Part shown: positions 39,648 through 59,968 of the stretch, in pieces
Layout of the letters: every line of letters begins with the position of its first letter
Position numbering within the stretch: position 1 is the first letter of the stretch
From: Deinococcus budaensis
Lineage (GTDB): Bacteria > Deinococcota > Deinococci > Deinococcales > Deinococcaceae
NCBI RefSeq assembly: GCF_014201885.1
Contig: NZ_JACHFN010000002.1
Location: forward strand, 1-64,000
DNA length: 64,000 nucleotides
Direction of reading: 5' to 3'
Made by a program: the position numbers and the translations under genes
Notes under the pieces: model-generated
Database searches by the model: none
Told to the model about the DNA's origin: nothing
What the model saw: only the letters and a program-made list of their open reading frames with translations

Positions 39648-39722
39648 TGGTGGGCGGTGAGGGACTTGAACCCCCGACCCGTCGCGTGTAAAGCGAAAGC
39701 TCTACCGCTGAGCTAACCGCCC
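39648..39722 (-). tRNA. tRNA-Val (UAC), intact
   Basis: Acceptor GGGCGGT pairs perfectly with ACCGCCC; the D-arm is GCTC..GAGC; the anticodon loop TTTACAC gives anticodon UAC; the T-arm is GGGGGTTCAAGTCCC; discriminator A and CCA are encoded. One mismatch (27-43) at the anticodon stem base. It is the integration target of both elements; element 2 contributes the 3' half that completes it. Confidence 0.93.
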
Positions 39723-39749
39723 CACCCTGCCCGGCCGGGCAGCCCGCCC

Positions 39750-39779
39750 ATGCTAGTCGGGGTGGGGCAGGCGGGTCAA
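39750..39779 (-). promoter_or_regulatory. tRNA-Val promoter
   Basis: Minus-strand -35 TTGACC (39774-39779), 18-nt spacer and -10 TAGCAT (39750-39755). Both boxes and the spacing are the same as for tRNA-Leu at 57763-57792. Confidence 0.8.
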
Positions 39780-39808
39780 GCCGCGCGGCCCCCGCGTCCG
39801 GCGGGAGG

Positions 39809-41227
<1,419 letters not shown>

Positions 41228-41234
41228 GCCGCCG

Positions 41235-41240
41235 AGTCTA
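41235..41240 (-). promoter_or_regulatory. -10 box, leaderless promoter of the amidase
   Basis: TAGACT, then 7 nt, then the GTG start. Confidence 0.6.
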
Positions 41241-41284
41241 CCGCTCGTCTACCCCGCCTGGGCGCCGCCTGGGACGCCGTGCGC

Positions 41285-41290
41285 TAGCCT
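41285..41290 (+). promoter_or_regulatory. -10 box, leaderless promoter of pheA
   Basis: TAGCCT, then 7 nt, then the ATG at 41298. Confidence 0.6.
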
Positions 41291-41297
41291 TCCCCCC

Positions 41298-42200
<903 letters not shown>

Positions 42201-42260
42201 GAGCCGGCAGCTCCCCGCCCACCGCCAGACGCCCCACCTCACCTGTGCCAGCATCAGTCC

Positions 42261-43106
42261 ATGTCCCTGGCCCGCCTGCTGCTCTCCCCACCCGCCTGCC
42301 GTGATCCGGGGGTGCTGCGGGCGGCGGTCGCGGGCCGCCCGGTCCTGGTGACGGGGGCGTCGTCGGGCATCGGGGAGGCGGCGGCGCGGCAACTGGGGGC
42401 AGCGGGGGCCGAAGTGCTGCTGCTCGCGCGGCGGGCCGGGCGGCTGGAGGAGGTCGCGGCGGGCATCCGCGCCGGAGGAGGCCGGGCGCACGTCTACCCC
42501 GCCGATCTGGCCGACCCCGGGGACGTGAAAGCTGTCGCCGCGCGCATCGGGGCCGAGTTCCCGGACCTCTGGGCGGTGGTCAGCAACGCGGGGAAGTCGG
42601 TGCGGCGCCTGGCGCTGGAGGGGGCCGCGCGGAACGACCTTGGGCGGCTGCTGGCGGTCAATCTCAGCGGCCCGGCGGCGCTGCTGCTCGCGCTGCTGCC
42701 GGGAATGCTGGAGCGGGGCGGCGTGATCGTGAACGTCTCCAGCGTCTCGGCGCGGCAGGTGGGGGCGCCGCGCTGGGGGGCGTATCAGGGCAGCAAGGCG
42801 GGCTTCGACCTGTGGCTGCACGCCCTCGGGGCAGAGGTGCGGGGGCAGGGCGTGCGGGTCGCCAGCGTGTACCTGCCCCTCGTGCGGACGCCCATGATCG
42901 CCCCCACCCGCGCCTACCGCTTCCTGCCCGCCCTCAGCGCGGACGAGGCCGCCCACGCCGCACTGCTGCCGCTGGTGCGCCCGGTCGTCCGGGTGGCCCC
43001 CTGGTGGCTGCGCCCAGTGGAGGTCGCGGGCCTCCTCGCGCCGGGGCTGCTGGGTCGGGGATTGGCCCGGCTGGAGGACGCCGAGCGGCGCTGGAGTCGG
43101 CGGTGA
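42261..43106 (+). CDS. Short-chain dehydrogenase/reductase
   Basis: 281-aa classical SDR. The cofactor site [20 protein letters not shown] is TGxxxGIG; also [10 protein letters not shown] (NNAG-like), [19 protein letters not shown] with catalytic Ser, and YQGSKAGF with the Tyr-x-x-x-Lys pair. The N-terminal Arg after the strand ([12 protein letters not shown]) favours NADP(H). It overlaps the following acyl-CoA synthetase by GTGA, so the pair probably acts in fatty-acid or lipid metabolism, for example reduction of a ketoacyl substrate. Confidence 0.88.
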   Translation: MSLARLLLSPPACRDPGVLRAAVAGRPVLVTGASSGIGEAAARQLGAAGAEVLLLARRAGRLEEVAAGIRAGGGRAHVYPADLADPGDVKAVAARIGAEFPDLWAVVSNAGKSVRRLALEGAARNDLGRLLAVNLSGPAALLLALLPGMLERGGVIVNVSSVSARQVGAPRWGAYQGSKAGFDLWLHALGAEVRGQGVRVASVYLPLVRTPMIAPTRAYRFLPALSADEAAHAALLPLVRPVVRVAPWWLRPVEVAGLLAPGLLGRGLARLEDAERRWSRR

Positions 43107-44554
43107 GGGCCGTCTGGCGGGCGGTGCGGCGCAGCGGAGTTCTTGCCCCCGCACCCGCGTCCGCCCTGGCGAGTTTGCTGAGCACCCTCACCCGCGAGGG
43201 ACCGGGCCTGTACGCGCTGGCCGCGTGGTGGGCGGGCCGGGAGCCGGGTCGGGTGGCGCTGGTGGACGGGCGCGGCCCCGTGACCTTCGGGGAATTGCGC
43301 AAGCGGGCCGACCGGGTGACGGCAGCCTTAGCTCCCCACCTCCGCCCCGGTCAGACGGTCGGGCTGCGGGCCGGGCAGAGTGCGGACGCAGTGGCCGCCC
43401 TGCTGGGAGCGCTGCGGCTGGGACTGCGGGTGGTCCTGCTGAACCCGGCGCAGTCGGAGGCGGCGTTGGGCGCGTTGGTGCGGGCACAGAATGTCCGGGC
43501 GCTGCTGGTGGACACTCCGCTCGGGGAGGACTGGGGCGGCGGGGTGCCGGTGTGGACCCTCACCGATCTGCAAGAAGCACCGCTTCCTCGCAAAAGGCCC
43601 CCACCCCACGCGGGTCGCCCGGTCCTGCTGACCTCCGGCACGACGGGCGAGGCGCGGGTCGTGCGGCGCTCGTGGTCGCCGGGGGCGGCACTGGCGAGCG
43701 CGGGGGCGCTGCTGGAAGCGCTGGATCTGCGGGCAGGAGCGCCCACCCTGCTGCCGCTTCCCCTCTTTCATGGGCATGGGCTGGCAGCCCTCGCGCTGGG
43801 GCTGGGGATGGGGGCACCCGTCCACCTAGCGGCGGGCCGGAGTGCCCGCGAGCTGTGGGCCACGCTGGAGCGCGAGCGAATCGAGGTGCTGGTGCTGGTC
43901 CCCACCGTGCTGCACCGCCTCCTGGCGGAAGCGGACGGGACGGCCCCCGCCCTCCGCACCGTCGTGTGCGGCTCGGCCCCGCTGGACCCGGCGTTGGCGG
44001 TGCGGGCGCGGGAGCGGCTGGGCGACGTGCTGTTCAACCTCTACGGCTCGACCGAGGCGGGCCTGATCTCGCTCGCCACACCTACTGACCTGAACGCGGC
44101 ACCAGGCACGGTGGGCCGCCCCCTCCCCGGTGTGCGGGTCCGGCTGGAGGGAAACCGGGGCGAAGTCGTGGTGGGGCGCGACCGGGCCACGGGCGACCTG
44201 GGGAGACGGGATCACGCGGGCCGCCTTTTCGTCACGGGTCGGGCGGACGACCTCCTGCTGATCGGCGGCGAGAATATTTTCCCGGCGGAGGTGGAAGCCC
44301 AGATCGCCGCGCTGCCCAGTGTGCGCGAATGTGCGGTCTACGGCGTGCCCTCCGCCCAATACGGCCAGGCCCTGCACGCCTTCGTGGTGCCGGAGACGGA
44401 CGCCCCTGCCGACCCCGAGTGGCACGCCGCCCTGCGCGAGTCCCTGCCCCGCCGCCTGCGCCCGCTGGCCTTCATCCGCTTGCCCGAACTGCCGCGCACC
44501 CCCAGCGGCAAGGTGCAGCGGTGGAAGCTGCGGGAGTGCGCGGCGCTGGACTGA
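43103..44554 (+). CDS. AMP-dependent acyl-CoA synthetase/ligase
   Basis: 483-aa adenylate-forming enzyme. The GTG start at 43103 overlaps the SDR stop. Motifs are the P-loop-like [44 protein letters not shown] (A5), [20 protein letters not shown] (A7/A8), [14 protein letters not shown] and [11 protein letters not shown] with the catalytic Lys (A10). This fits a medium- or long-chain fatty acyl ligase; substrate specificity is not evident. Composition is typical of the chromosome. Confidence 0.88.
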   Translation: MRAVWRAVRRSGVLAPAPASALASLLSTLTREGPGLYALAAWWAGREPGRVALVDGRGPVTFGELRKRADRVTAALAPHLRPGQTVGLRAGQSADAVAALLGALRLGLRVVLLNPAQSEAALGALVRAQNVRALLVDTPLGEDWGGGVPVWTLTDLQEAPLPRKRPPPHAGRPVLLTSGTTGEARVVRRSWSPGAALASAGALLEALDLRAGAPTLLPLPLFHGHGLAALALGLGMGAPVHLAAGRSARELWATLERERIEVLVLVPTVLHRLLAEADGTAPALRTVVCGSAPLDPALAVRARERLGDVLFNLYGSTEAGLISLATPTDLNAAPGTVGRPLPGVRVRLEGNRGEVVVGRDRATGDLGRRDHAGRLFVTGRADDLLLIGGENIFPAEVEAQIAALPSVRECAVYGVPSAQYGQALHAFVVPETDAPADPEWHAALRESLPRRLRPLAFIRLPELPRTPSGKVQRWKLRECAALD

Positions 44555-44600
44555 GCCGGACCTGTCCATTCCACTCCAGTTCGCCCCGGAGTCCCCGCGC

Positions 44601-44606
44601 TATCCT
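44601..44606 (+). promoter_or_regulatory. -10 box of the metH riboswitch transcript
   Basis: TATCCT about 25 nt before the first riboswitch stem. Confidence 0.4.
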
Positions 44607-44630
44607 CGGGCAGTCGTGCCCCCTGGCACG

Positions 44631-44743
44631 GCCATCCAGAGCGCCCGAGGGCTTTTCCCGCCCACGGACGGCGCGGCAACCGGCCCCCATCACGGCAGCG
44701 GTGCTCTACGGGAAAGCTCCTGCCACACGCGGCCAACGATGGC
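44631..44743 (+). promoter_or_regulatory. SAM (S-box) riboswitch before metH
   Basis: The aptamer shows the S-box order: closing stem GCCATC (44631-44636) pairing with GATGGC (44738-44743), CAGAG then CGAGGG, a GCC..GGC internal stem, the conserved GCGGCAACC, and GCGGTGCT. An intrinsic terminator follows at 44796-44831, just before metH. High SAM should terminate transcription and so reduce methionine synthase and MTHFR expression. The aptamer is GC-rich and the GGTGCT is not followed by the usual AA, so it is a divergent member. Confidence 0.65.
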
Positions 44744-44795
44744 GCGGCGGGAGGCGATGGCCCAGAGGCGGCGCAAAAGGCGCATTCGAGGTTTC

Positions 44796-44831
44796 ACGGG
44801 CTGTTGAAGAGGGTGAGGGCGGCCCGTTTTT
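44796..44831 (+). terminator. Riboswitch-controlled terminator before metH
   Basis: ACGGGCTG/CGGCCCGT stem (one G-U pair), 16-nt loop and TTTTT, 16 nt before the metH start. Its position upstream of the gene implies attenuation. Confidence 0.75.
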
Positions 44832-44846
44832 AACTGGGGTGATTTG

Positions 44847-48598
<3,752 letters not shown>

Positions 48599-48602
<4 letters not shown>

Positions 48603-49339
48603 CCCGCGTCTCCATTGAGCTGGTCCCCCGCTCCAGAAGCGGCCTGCGCGCGGAGCTGGAGGTCGTGGCGCAGCACCTCCCCGGCGTGGACACGGTCAAT
48701 GTGCCCGACCTGTCGCGCTTTTCCACCCGGTCGTGGCAGGGCTGCGCCTTTGCCCGCCCGCGCTACCGGGCGATTCCGCACATCCGGGCGGTGGACCTGA
48801 ACCCGCAGGCGCCGCTTCCCATGGCCGAGACGCTGGCGGCTTCGGGCATCGACGAGGTGCTGATCATCACCGGCGACGCGCCCGCCGACATGAGCGCGAA
48901 GGTGTACGACGTGGACGCGGTGCGGGCCATCCGCCGTTTCCGGCAGGAGTTACCCCACATCCGCGTGTATGCGGGCCTCGATCCCTACCGCCAGAGCTTC
49001 GCCCGCGAGCGCGACTACCTGGAGCGCAAGCTGGACGCGGGGGCCTGCGGCTTTTTCACCCAACCCTTCTTCGACCTGCGGCTGATGGACGCTTACGCCG
49101 ACCTCGTCCCGGCGGGAGTGGAGGTGTGGTGGGGCGCGACCACCGTCACGACCGACGCGACCCTGAACTACTGGCGGGCGCGCAACCACGCCGTCTTTCC
49201 CCGCGCCTTTGCGCCGACGCTGGAGTGGAACCGCGCCTTCGCGGCCCAGGCCCTCGCCTTTGCCCGGGGGCGCGGCCAGCACGTCTATTTCATGCCGGTC
49301 AAGGCGGACACGCGGGCCTATCTGGAAGGCATCGTGTAG
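48599..49339 (+). CDS. metF: Methylenetetrahydrofolate reductase-like protein
   Basis: Likely supplies 5-methyl-THF to MetH. The 246-aa protein begins [20 protein letters not shown] and has [57 protein letters not shown] and [20 protein letters not shown], the family barrel motifs. It is about 40-50 residues shorter than E. coli MetF and several FAD-contact motifs are weakened (the usual FF-P-P-x start is replaced by IELVPRS), so the identity of its cofactor is less certain. The GTG start overlaps the metH stop (GTGA), giving tight coupling under the SAM riboswitch. Confidence 0.82.
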
Positions 49340-49359
49340 CAGCGTGGCCAGCCCTCGAC

Positions 49360-49389
49360 AAAAAAGGCCCCAGCCGGGAGGCTGAGGCG
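49360..49389 (-). terminator. Terminator of the DUF4139 gene
   Basis: Minus-strand GCCTCAGCC-TCCC-GGCTGGGGC hairpin followed by TTTTTT. Confidence 0.8.
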
Positions 49390-49410
49390 CTTGCCGACCG
49401 GGCACCAGGC

Positions 49411-50697
<1,287 letters not shown>

Positions 50698-50825
50698 GAG
50701 ACCAGCTTGCCCGCCGCCTGCTGACGCCAGATGAGAAGCGGCCGCTCGCCGCAGGCGCCGCCCAGCGAACAGCCCCCGCACGCGGCGAGGGCTGGAGTCT
50801 TGCTGGGACGCTCAGGAGGGGGCGT

Positions 50826-52912
<2,087 letters not shown>

Positions 52913-53010
52913 CTTTCCTCCATCTGCGACTTATTGCGGAACACGTCAGTCATCATACAGTCCGCGCCGCCCTACGGTATGCCCGGCAGGGACGGCGCGG
53001 AGCAAGCCGC

Positions 53011-54150
53011 TTACTGCCGCTTGCGGGGATCGAAGGCGTCGCGCAGGCCGTCACCGACGAACTGCCACGCGATCACCGCCAGGAAGATGAAGATGCCCGG
53101 AATCAGCACCCAGGGGCGGCCGGTGAAGCTCTCGAAGCCGCCGTCTTGCGCCACCCGCAGCAGCGTGCCCCACGAGGAGAACGGCTCGACCAGCCCGATG
53201 CCCAGAAACGACAGGCCGCTTTCCAGCAGGATGTACCCCGGAATGATCAGCGACACCGCCACGATGATGTAGCTCAGGCTGTTGGGCAGCATGTGCCGGG
53301 CGATGATGCGGCTGTCGTTGGCGCCCAGCGCCTGCGCCGCCTGCACGTAGTCGAGTTCGCGGGTGCTCAGCAGCTGACTGCGGACCGTGCGGGCGATCCC
53401 GCCCCAGCCTACGACCGCCAGGATGGCGATGATGAAGTACATCACGACCAGCGGGCTGATGTCCTGCGGAAACAGGGCGCGCAGCGTGATCAGCAAGAAC
53501 AGTTCCGGGACCGCGACCAGCACCTCGACCAGACGCATGATCAGGGTGTCCACCCAGCCGCGGAAGTACCCCGCCATACCGCCCAGAATCAGGCCCAGGA
53601 TTACCGAGATGACGGTGGCGATCAAGCCGATGCTGAGGCTGAACTGCCCCCCGTACAGCACCCGGCTGAACTGGTCGCGGCCCAGGTTGTCGGTGCCCCA
53701 CAGGAAGATGCGCCCGGGTTCGTCCACCCCGAACAGCCGCACATTGCTGGGAATCAGCCCCAGAAGACGGTAGGGCTGTTCGGGACGCTGCACGAAAAAG
53801 CGCACCGGGTAGCGCGTGTTGGGGTCTTCCACGTACCGGTCGCGGAACGTCTCCAGATCGACCTCGCGGGTCACGCCGTACACGAAAGGCCGGGTAATCT
53901 GGCCTTCCGGCGTCCGGAAGTGGACCCGGGTGGGCGGCGCCCAGGAGATGCGGCCCTCGTCGCTGCGGTACTCGGTGGCGGTGTAGGGCGAGAGGAAAGG
54001 CGCCAGCAGCGCCGAGAGGTACAGCAGCCCCAGAATGAACATGCCCCAGCGGGCCAGGGGGTGCTTGCGAAACTGCCGCCAGGCGATCTGGTAGAGCGAC
54101 TGGGACTGCACGGCGGCGGCGGCGGGAGTGGGGTTCATTGCGGTCGTCAT
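53011..54150 (-). CDS. Peptide ABC transporter permease (OppC/DppC type)
   Basis: 379-aa integral membrane protein with an N-terminal OppC_N helix (ARWGMFILGLLYLSALLAPF), an unusually long loop of about 100 residues before the translocation domain (RTPEGQITRPFVYGVTREVD and onward), then WGTDNLGRDQFSRVLYGGQ, SLSIGLIATVISVILGLILG and the EAA loop YVQAAQALGANDSRIIARHM-LPNS. The loop is extended compared with E. coli OppC. The next gene upstream (OppB type) ends 9 bp away. Confidence 0.92.
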   Translation of the reverse strand: MTTAMNPTPAAAAVQSQSLYQIAWRQFRKHPLARWGMFILGLLYLSALLAPFLSPYTATEYRSDEGRISWAPPTRVHFRTPEGQITRPFVYGVTREVDLETFRDRYVEDPNTRYPVRFFVQRPEQPYRLLGLIPSNVRLFGVDEPGRIFLWGTDNLGRDQFSRVLYGGQFSLSIGLIATVISVILGLILGGMAGYFRGWVDTLIMRLVEVLVAVPELFLLITLRALFPQDISPLVVMYFIIAILAVVGWGGIARTVRSQLLSTRELDYVQAAQALGANDSRIIARHMLPNSLSYIIVAVSLIIPGYILLESGLSFLGIGLVEPFSSWGTLLRVAQDGGFESFTGRPWVLIPGIFIFLAVIAWQFVGDGLRDAFDPRKRQ

Positions 54151-54159
54151 GACAGGGCC

Positions 54160-55140
54160 TCAGCTAAACCGGATGCGCGGATCGACGGCCGCCAGGAGAA
54201 TGTCGGACACCATGTTGCCGACGATATACAGCACCGTCGACAGCGCCGTGATGCTGATCACCACGTACAGGTCTTGCGTGGCGAGCGAGTCGAGCAGCAG
54301 CGGGGTCACGCCCGGCCACGCGAACACGACCTCGATAAAGCCCGCGCCGCCGATCAGGGCGGGCAGCAAGCCACCCAGGCTCGCCACCAGCGGCAAAGAA
54401 GCGTTCCGGAAGGCGTGCTTGTAGGTGATCTTGTTGGCGCCCAGCCCCTTGGCCCGCGCCGTGCGGATATAGTCCTGCCCCATCACTTCCAGCATCTGGC
54501 CGCGGATAAAGCGGCTCTCGCCCGCGATGGAGCGCAGCGCCAGCACGATGCTGGGGGCCAGCGCGTACAGAAAGACGTCCCAGGCGTAACGCAGCGGGCT
54601 GGGGTCTTGCAGCGCGCCGCTCGACTTGCCGACGATGGGCACGTCCCAGCCGGTGTTCTGCTTGAGGGTGACCATTCCGAAAATCACCAGCAGGCCGAAG
54701 AAAAAGGACGGAATGCCCAGCCCGAAGTAGGCGAAGACCGAGATGAGCCGGTCGGCCAGGCTGTAGGGCCGCAGCGCGCCGTACACCCCGATGGCGATGC
54801 CCAGGCCGTACGCCAGCACCGTGGAGATCAGCACCAGAATCAGGCTGTTCCACAACCGGGGGGCCGCGAGTTCCCACACCGGCTGGTTGGCCGCGAACGA
54901 CTCGCCCAGATTGCCCTGCAAGAAGTTGGTCAGCCAGGTCCAGTACTGCACGATGACCGGCTGGTCGAGCCGGTAGATCGAGCGCAGCTGGTCGAGCCGC
55001 TCGGCGGTGATGCGCGGGTTCTGGCTCAGCTGGGTCAGGAAGTCGCCCGGCGCAGCCTGCACGATGGCGAACAGCACCACCGTGGAGATCAGGAAGGTGG
55101 GAATCAGTTGCAGCAAGCGGCGGATCATGAACGTCAGCAA
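54160..55140 (-). CDS. Peptide ABC transporter permease (OppB/DppB type)
   Basis: 326-aa permease with the typical N-terminus MLTFMIRRLLQLIPTFLIST, then QAAPGDFLTQL, YRLDQPVIVQYWTWLTNFLQ, GNLGESFAANQPV, six membrane helices and the EAA-type loop YIRTARAKGLGANKITYKHA-FRN. It pairs with the OppC-type subunit. The substrate class (di- or oligopeptide, or nickel or glutathione) cannot be fixed from the permease. Confidence 0.93.
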   Translation of the reverse strand: MLTFMIRRLLQLIPTFLISTVVLFAIVQAAPGDFLTQLSQNPRITAERLDQLRSIYRLDQPVIVQYWTWLTNFLQGNLGESFAANQPVWELAAPRLWNSLILVLISTVLAYGLGIAIGVYGALRPYSLADRLISVFAYFGLGIPSFFFGLLVIFGMVTLKQNTGWDVPIVGKSSGALQDPSPLRYAWDVFLYALAPSIVLALRSIAGESRFIRGQMLEVMGQDYIRTARAKGLGANKITYKHAFRNASLPLVASLGGLLPALIGGAGFIEVVFAWPGVTPLLLDSLATQDLYVVISITALSTVLYIVGNMVSDILLAAVDPRIRFS

Positions 55141-55261
55141 GGAGTGTTCCTTTCAGAGGGCTGCGCGAGGCCCCGAAGTTCAGGGTCTCGCGCAGCGCAT
55201 CGAACTCAGAGGAGGCAGGAAGGGGGGTCTTAAGCCTGACGGCGGCCCTGCCCGCAGGTCC

Positions 55262-57043
55262 TTACCGGTTCAACCAGGTCAGCGCGATGTTGCGCGTCCC
55301 GAAGTAGCTGCTGGCCCACAGCGGAGTGGCGATCTTCTTGGGGTACTCGCCCTGCACCTTGCTGTCCCAGGCGTAGTGGGAGTTCTGGCTGAGGATGTAG
55401 ATCAGGCCCTGGTTCTCGACCTGGAGGCGCTGAATCTGGTTGGCGATGGCGCGGCGCTTCGCCTGGTCGAACTCGGCCGTGCTCTTGTAGAACAAGTTGA
55501 GCTGCTGGGTCTCCCAGGGCGCGATGCAGCGGCTGCTCTGGTTGTAGCCGTTCAGGTCGCCGCCGCACTCGAACACGGAGGCCACGCCCACCGGGTTGAT
55601 GAAGCCGCCGCCGCCCAGGCCGGTGATCGCCGCGTCGAACTGGCGGTTGAGCTTGGCCGCGTCGGACTCGGGGTAGACGACTTCCAGCAGCTGGTTGAAG
55701 GGCACGAAGCTGGTCTTGACTTCCACGCCGATCTTCTTGGCCTCATCGGCAAAGATGCGGGCGATCTGCTGACGGCGGGTGTTCTCGCTGTTGGTGTTCA
55801 GCGTGAAGCTCAGGCGGTTGCCCTTGGAGTCCACGCGGATGCCGTCGGCGCCGCGGCGGGTAAAGCCCAGCGCGTCGAGCGTCTTGGCGGCGGCGGCGGG
55901 GTTGAACTTGTACTTGTCCACGTTCGGCGCGACCCACTCGCTGTACAGCGGGTACACGCTGGTGTAGGCCGCCACACCCAGGCCGCCCAGCACCTGGTCG
56001 ATGATCTGCTCGCGGTTCACGAGCTGGCTCATCGCCTGGCGGAAGCGGGGGTTGCGGAAGAGCGTCTGCTTGAAAGGAGAGCTGCTCTTGTTCCAGTTGA
56101 AGTACAGGAAGTCCACGGCGGCAGCAGGACCCGCGTTGGCCAGCACTTCCACGTTGAGCTTGCCGCCGTTCTTGGCCGCCACGATCTGGGCGAGCTGGTC
56201 ACGGTTGGTGGGCGCGTGCAGGTCGCTGTTGCCGGCCAGGAAGGTGGCGAGCTGGGCGTTCTGGTCCTTCACGACGGCGTACTGAAGGCCGTCGAGATAC
56301 GGCAGGGCCTTGCCCGCGCTGTCTTTGTTCCACGCGCCGAACTGGGGGTTCTTGGTCAGGGTCAGGCGCTCGCCGCGGCGGTAGCTCGCCACCTTAAAGG
56401 GCCCGCTGACGACCAGCTTGCTGGGGTCGGTGTTGATTTCCCACAGCGCGCGCACGGCCTTGACGCCCGCCGCGCCGCCGTTGCCGAACGCCCGGCCGAA
56501 GATGTGGTCGGGAAGGGGGCTGAGGTAGGAGATGGTCTCCAGGTTCTGCACGGTCGCGCGGGGGAAGGTGATGCTCAGCTGGCGGTCACCGAGCTTGCGG
56601 AAGGTCACCGGCTTGCCGTTGTCACTCATGTACGAGTAGAGGTTGCTCTCCTCGTCGGCAGCGTAGATCTTGAACGCCGAGATGAAGTCGTCGGCGGTGA
56701 TCGCCTGGCCGTCACTCCAGCGCAGTTCGGGGCGCAGGGTGAAGGTAAAGGTGCGCTTGTCCGGAGACTGGGTGAAGCTCTGCGCCATGTACCCCTCGTA
56801 CTCGTAGGTGTAGGGGTCAACCGTGAACAGGCCGCCCGCGTCGGTCAGCTCGGGGATGTTGGGACGGCCCTGAGCCACGAGGGGGTTAAAGGTGTCGAAG
56901 TCGCCCGCGACGGTCAGGCGCAGCGTGCCGCCAGTCTTGGCGTCGGTGGCCTTGCTCACCGACTGGTTGGCGGGGTGGACGTAGGGCGCAGCGACGGCAG
57001 AACCGGCCGCCAGAGCGAGCGCAACAAACAGGGCTTTCTTCAT
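55262..57043 (-). CDS. Peptide ABC transporter substrate-binding protein (SBP_bac_5)
   Basis: 593-aa extracellular binding protein, first gene of the operon. Signal peptide MKKALFVALALAAGSAVAAP, then GGTLRLTVAGDFDTFNPLVA, SPDKRTFTFTLRPELRWSDG (SBP_bac_5 signature), QAITADDFISAFKIYA, the GPFKVASYRRGERLTLTKNP segment and QAMSQLVNREQIIDQVLGGL. There is no lipobox cysteine, so it is a soluble or otherwise retained secreted protein. GGAGG precedes the ATG, and a strong promoter lies at 57137-57166. Confidence 0.93.
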   Translation of the reverse strand: MKKALFVALALAAGSAVAAPYVHPANQSVSKATDAKTGGTLRLTVAGDFDTFNPLVAQGRPNIPELTDAGGLFTVDPYTYEYEGYMAQSFTQSPDKRTFTFTLRPELRWSDGQAITADDFISAFKIYAADEESNLYSYMSDNGKPVTFRKLGDRQLSITFPRATVQNLETISYLSPLPDHIFGRAFGNGGAAGVKAVRALWEINTDPSKLVVSGPFKVASYRRGERLTLTKNPQFGAWNKDSAGKALPYLDGLQYAVVKDQNAQLATFLAGNSDLHAPTNRDQLAQIVAAKNGGKLNVEVLANAGPAAAVDFLYFNWNKSSSPFKQTLFRNPRFRQAMSQLVNREQIIDQVLGGLGVAAYTSVYPLYSEWVAPNVDKYKFNPAAAAKTLDALGFTRRGADGIRVDSKGNRLSFTLNTNSENTRRQQIARIFADEAKKIGVEVKTSFVPFNQLLEVVYPESDAAKLNRQFDAAITGLGGGGFINPVGVASVFECGGDLNGYNQSSRCIAPWETQQLNLFYKSTAEFDQAKRRAIANQIQRLQVENQGLIYILSQNSHYAWDSKVQGEYPKKIATPLWASSYFGTRNIALTWLNR

Positions 57044-57136
57044 GGAGTGCCTCCTGAATCGGGGTACGGACGACCTTCCTGGCAGGGCAGCCAGGAGACG
57101 GTTCGGGCAGGGCTATTGAGGGATTCCAGCGCGGTC

Positions 57137-57166
57137 ACTATAGGGACAAGGTTTGCCCAAGGTCAA
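57137..57166 (-). promoter_or_regulatory. Promoter of the peptide transporter operon
   Basis: Minus-strand -35 TTGACC (57161-57166), 18-nt spacer, -10 TATAGT (57137-57142). The leader to the start codon is about 87 nt. Confidence 0.8.
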
Positions 57167-57308
57167 GCACCCAAACCACCCTCTGGGCCGAAAACCGAAT
57201 AATCAATCACAGCCCATTCACAGATGCGTCAGTTTGAAAGGGCTGGCAGGCGTCTGGCAGCGGCTCCCCGGTGGGGACAGCTGGGACGCCGCCGCAAGTC
57301 CATGCACG

Positions 57309-57337
57309 AAAACGCCGCCCTGCGTGGCAAGGCGGCG
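57309..57337 (-). terminator. Terminator of secG
   Basis: Minus-strand CGCCGCC/GGCGGCG stem with an 11-nt loop followed by TTTT. Confidence 0.75.
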
Positions 57338-57354
57338 CTCGGGGCGGTGGGTGT

Positions 57355-57579
57355 TCAGCGCGAGACGAAGCTGATCAGCAGGGCCAGCAGCATGAACAGG
57401 CCGCCCAGCACGCTGGTGACGCGAATCAGGCCGCCTTCTACCCCACGCCCGCCCAGCAGCGAACCGCCCGAGGCCATGCTGGCCGACAGCCCGGCCTGCT
57501 TGGGCACCTGAAGCAGCACGAAAAAGACGAGGCCCACACACACCAGGGCAAAGAGGACGATAAAGAGCGTCAGGATCAT
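57355..57579 (-). CDS. secG: Preprotein translocase subunit SecG
   Basis: 74-aa two-helix subunit of the SecYEG channel. The start at 57579 gives MILTLFIVLFALVCVGLVFF as the first helix; VLLQVPKQAGLSASMASGGS with LLGGRG is the conserved SecG loop; VTSVLGGLFMLLALLISFV is the second helix. The in-frame upstream extension runs into the tRNA-Leu gene and is not coding. It is possibly transcribed with tRNA-Leu from the promoter at 57763-57792. Confidence 0.92.
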   Translation of the reverse strand: MILTLFIVLFALVCVGLVFFVLLQVPKQAGLSASMASGGSLLGGRGVEGGLIRVTSVLGGLFMLLALLISFVSR

Positions 57580-57642
57580 GCGAGAAACCTCTGGGCCGAA
57601 CAGTCCGCAGGAAAAGACCCTGAGGACAGGGCTGAAAACAAG

Positions 57643-57725
<83 letters not shown>

Positions 57726-57762
57726 CTGCTGCGCGCCCCCTCGGGAAAGGAGGGCAACGCGG

Positions 57763-57788
57763 ATGCTAGCGCGCCGGGGGGGCGGGGG

Positions 57789-57792
<4 letters not shown>
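57763..57792 (-). promoter_or_regulatory. tRNA-Leu promoter, overlapping the purD stop
   Basis: Minus-strand -35 TTGACC (57787-57792), 18 nt, -10 TAGCAT (57763-57768). The TGA of the -35 hexamer is the purD stop codon. Confidence 0.8.
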
Positions 57793-59047
<1,255 letters not shown>

Positions 59048-59048
<1 letters not shown>

Positions 59049-59968
59049 CAGCCGGAATCCCGCGCGGCACTGCTCCGCACGGCGGCCCGCTGCCAGTAAC
59101 GCGCCAGACCCTGCACGCTCATCCAGGGGGGGCAGGCGAAGCCGTAGCGGTCCGGGAGGTCGGCGCCCTCGGCACGCAGCTCGGTCCACAGCTCGTCCGT
59201 GAAACGTCCGGTGACCGCCTCCAGGGCTTCCCCCGCCTCCAGACCGGCCCGTACCCGCTCGGCATCCTGTTCCATGCGGGCGAGCAGGCCGTCCCAGTGC
59301 GCCTGCGTCTGCGCGTAACCGCCGAAGTGGGCCAGATGCAGTCGGCGGGCGTCTATCCCGCGCAGGGTCTGCACGCTGCGGCGCCAGGCGGGCAGGTCGA
59401 TGTCGGGCGGCGGGGTGGGGGCGCGGGGTGTCTGACGGGCGTCCAGCCGGATGCCGCCCACGTCGCCCACGAACAGGTCGTCCCCCACGTGATAGGCGAG
59501 GTGATGGACCGCGTGGCCGGGCGTGTAGAGGGGCCGGACCTCCAGGCCACCCAGCCGCAGCGTCTCGTCGCCGCTCAGGACCCGCAGCCGCTCCGGATGG
59601 GTGGGCCGCATCTCGCCCCAGAGACGCTCCATCTGGTCGCCGTAGATCTGCCCCGCGCTCGCCATCAGCCGCTCGGGGCGCGAGAGGTGGGCCGCCCCGC
59701 GTTCGTGGACATACGCCCGCGCCCGGGGCGAGCGGTCCAGCACCGTGCCGGTGGCCCCCGCGTGGTCGAGGTGAATGTGGGTCAGCAGCACGTGCCGCAC
59801 GTCGGACAGCGACGCGCCCAGCGCCGTCAGCCCCGCCTCCAGCGCAGGCAGGGTGCTGGCGGGTCCCACGTCCACGACCGCCAGGCCGTCGCCGGTGTCG
59901 AGGACGTAGGCCGCGATCACGCCGGGCACTTCCTGAAAGTGCAGGTCGAGCTGCTCCGGCGCGCTCAC
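59048..59968 (-). CDS. Metallo-beta-lactamase-fold hydrolase
   Basis: 306-aa hydrolase of the glyoxalase II-like MBL superfamily. Metal motif VLLTHIHLDHAGATG (HxHxDH), LYTPGHAVHHLAYHVGDDLF with the next His, VGDVGGIRL with the bridging Asp, and a late LHLAHFGGY with the final His. The C-terminal quarter is a helical extension seen in MBL hydrolases that act on thioester- or acyl-type substrates; the actual substrate is unknown. The GTG start at 59968 overlaps the upstream stop. Confidence 0.85.

Noticed and set aside
44620..44760. Cobalamin riboswitch before metH
   Set aside because: The order of conserved blocks and the lack of a B12 box do not fit; the S-box pattern with matching closing stem fits better.
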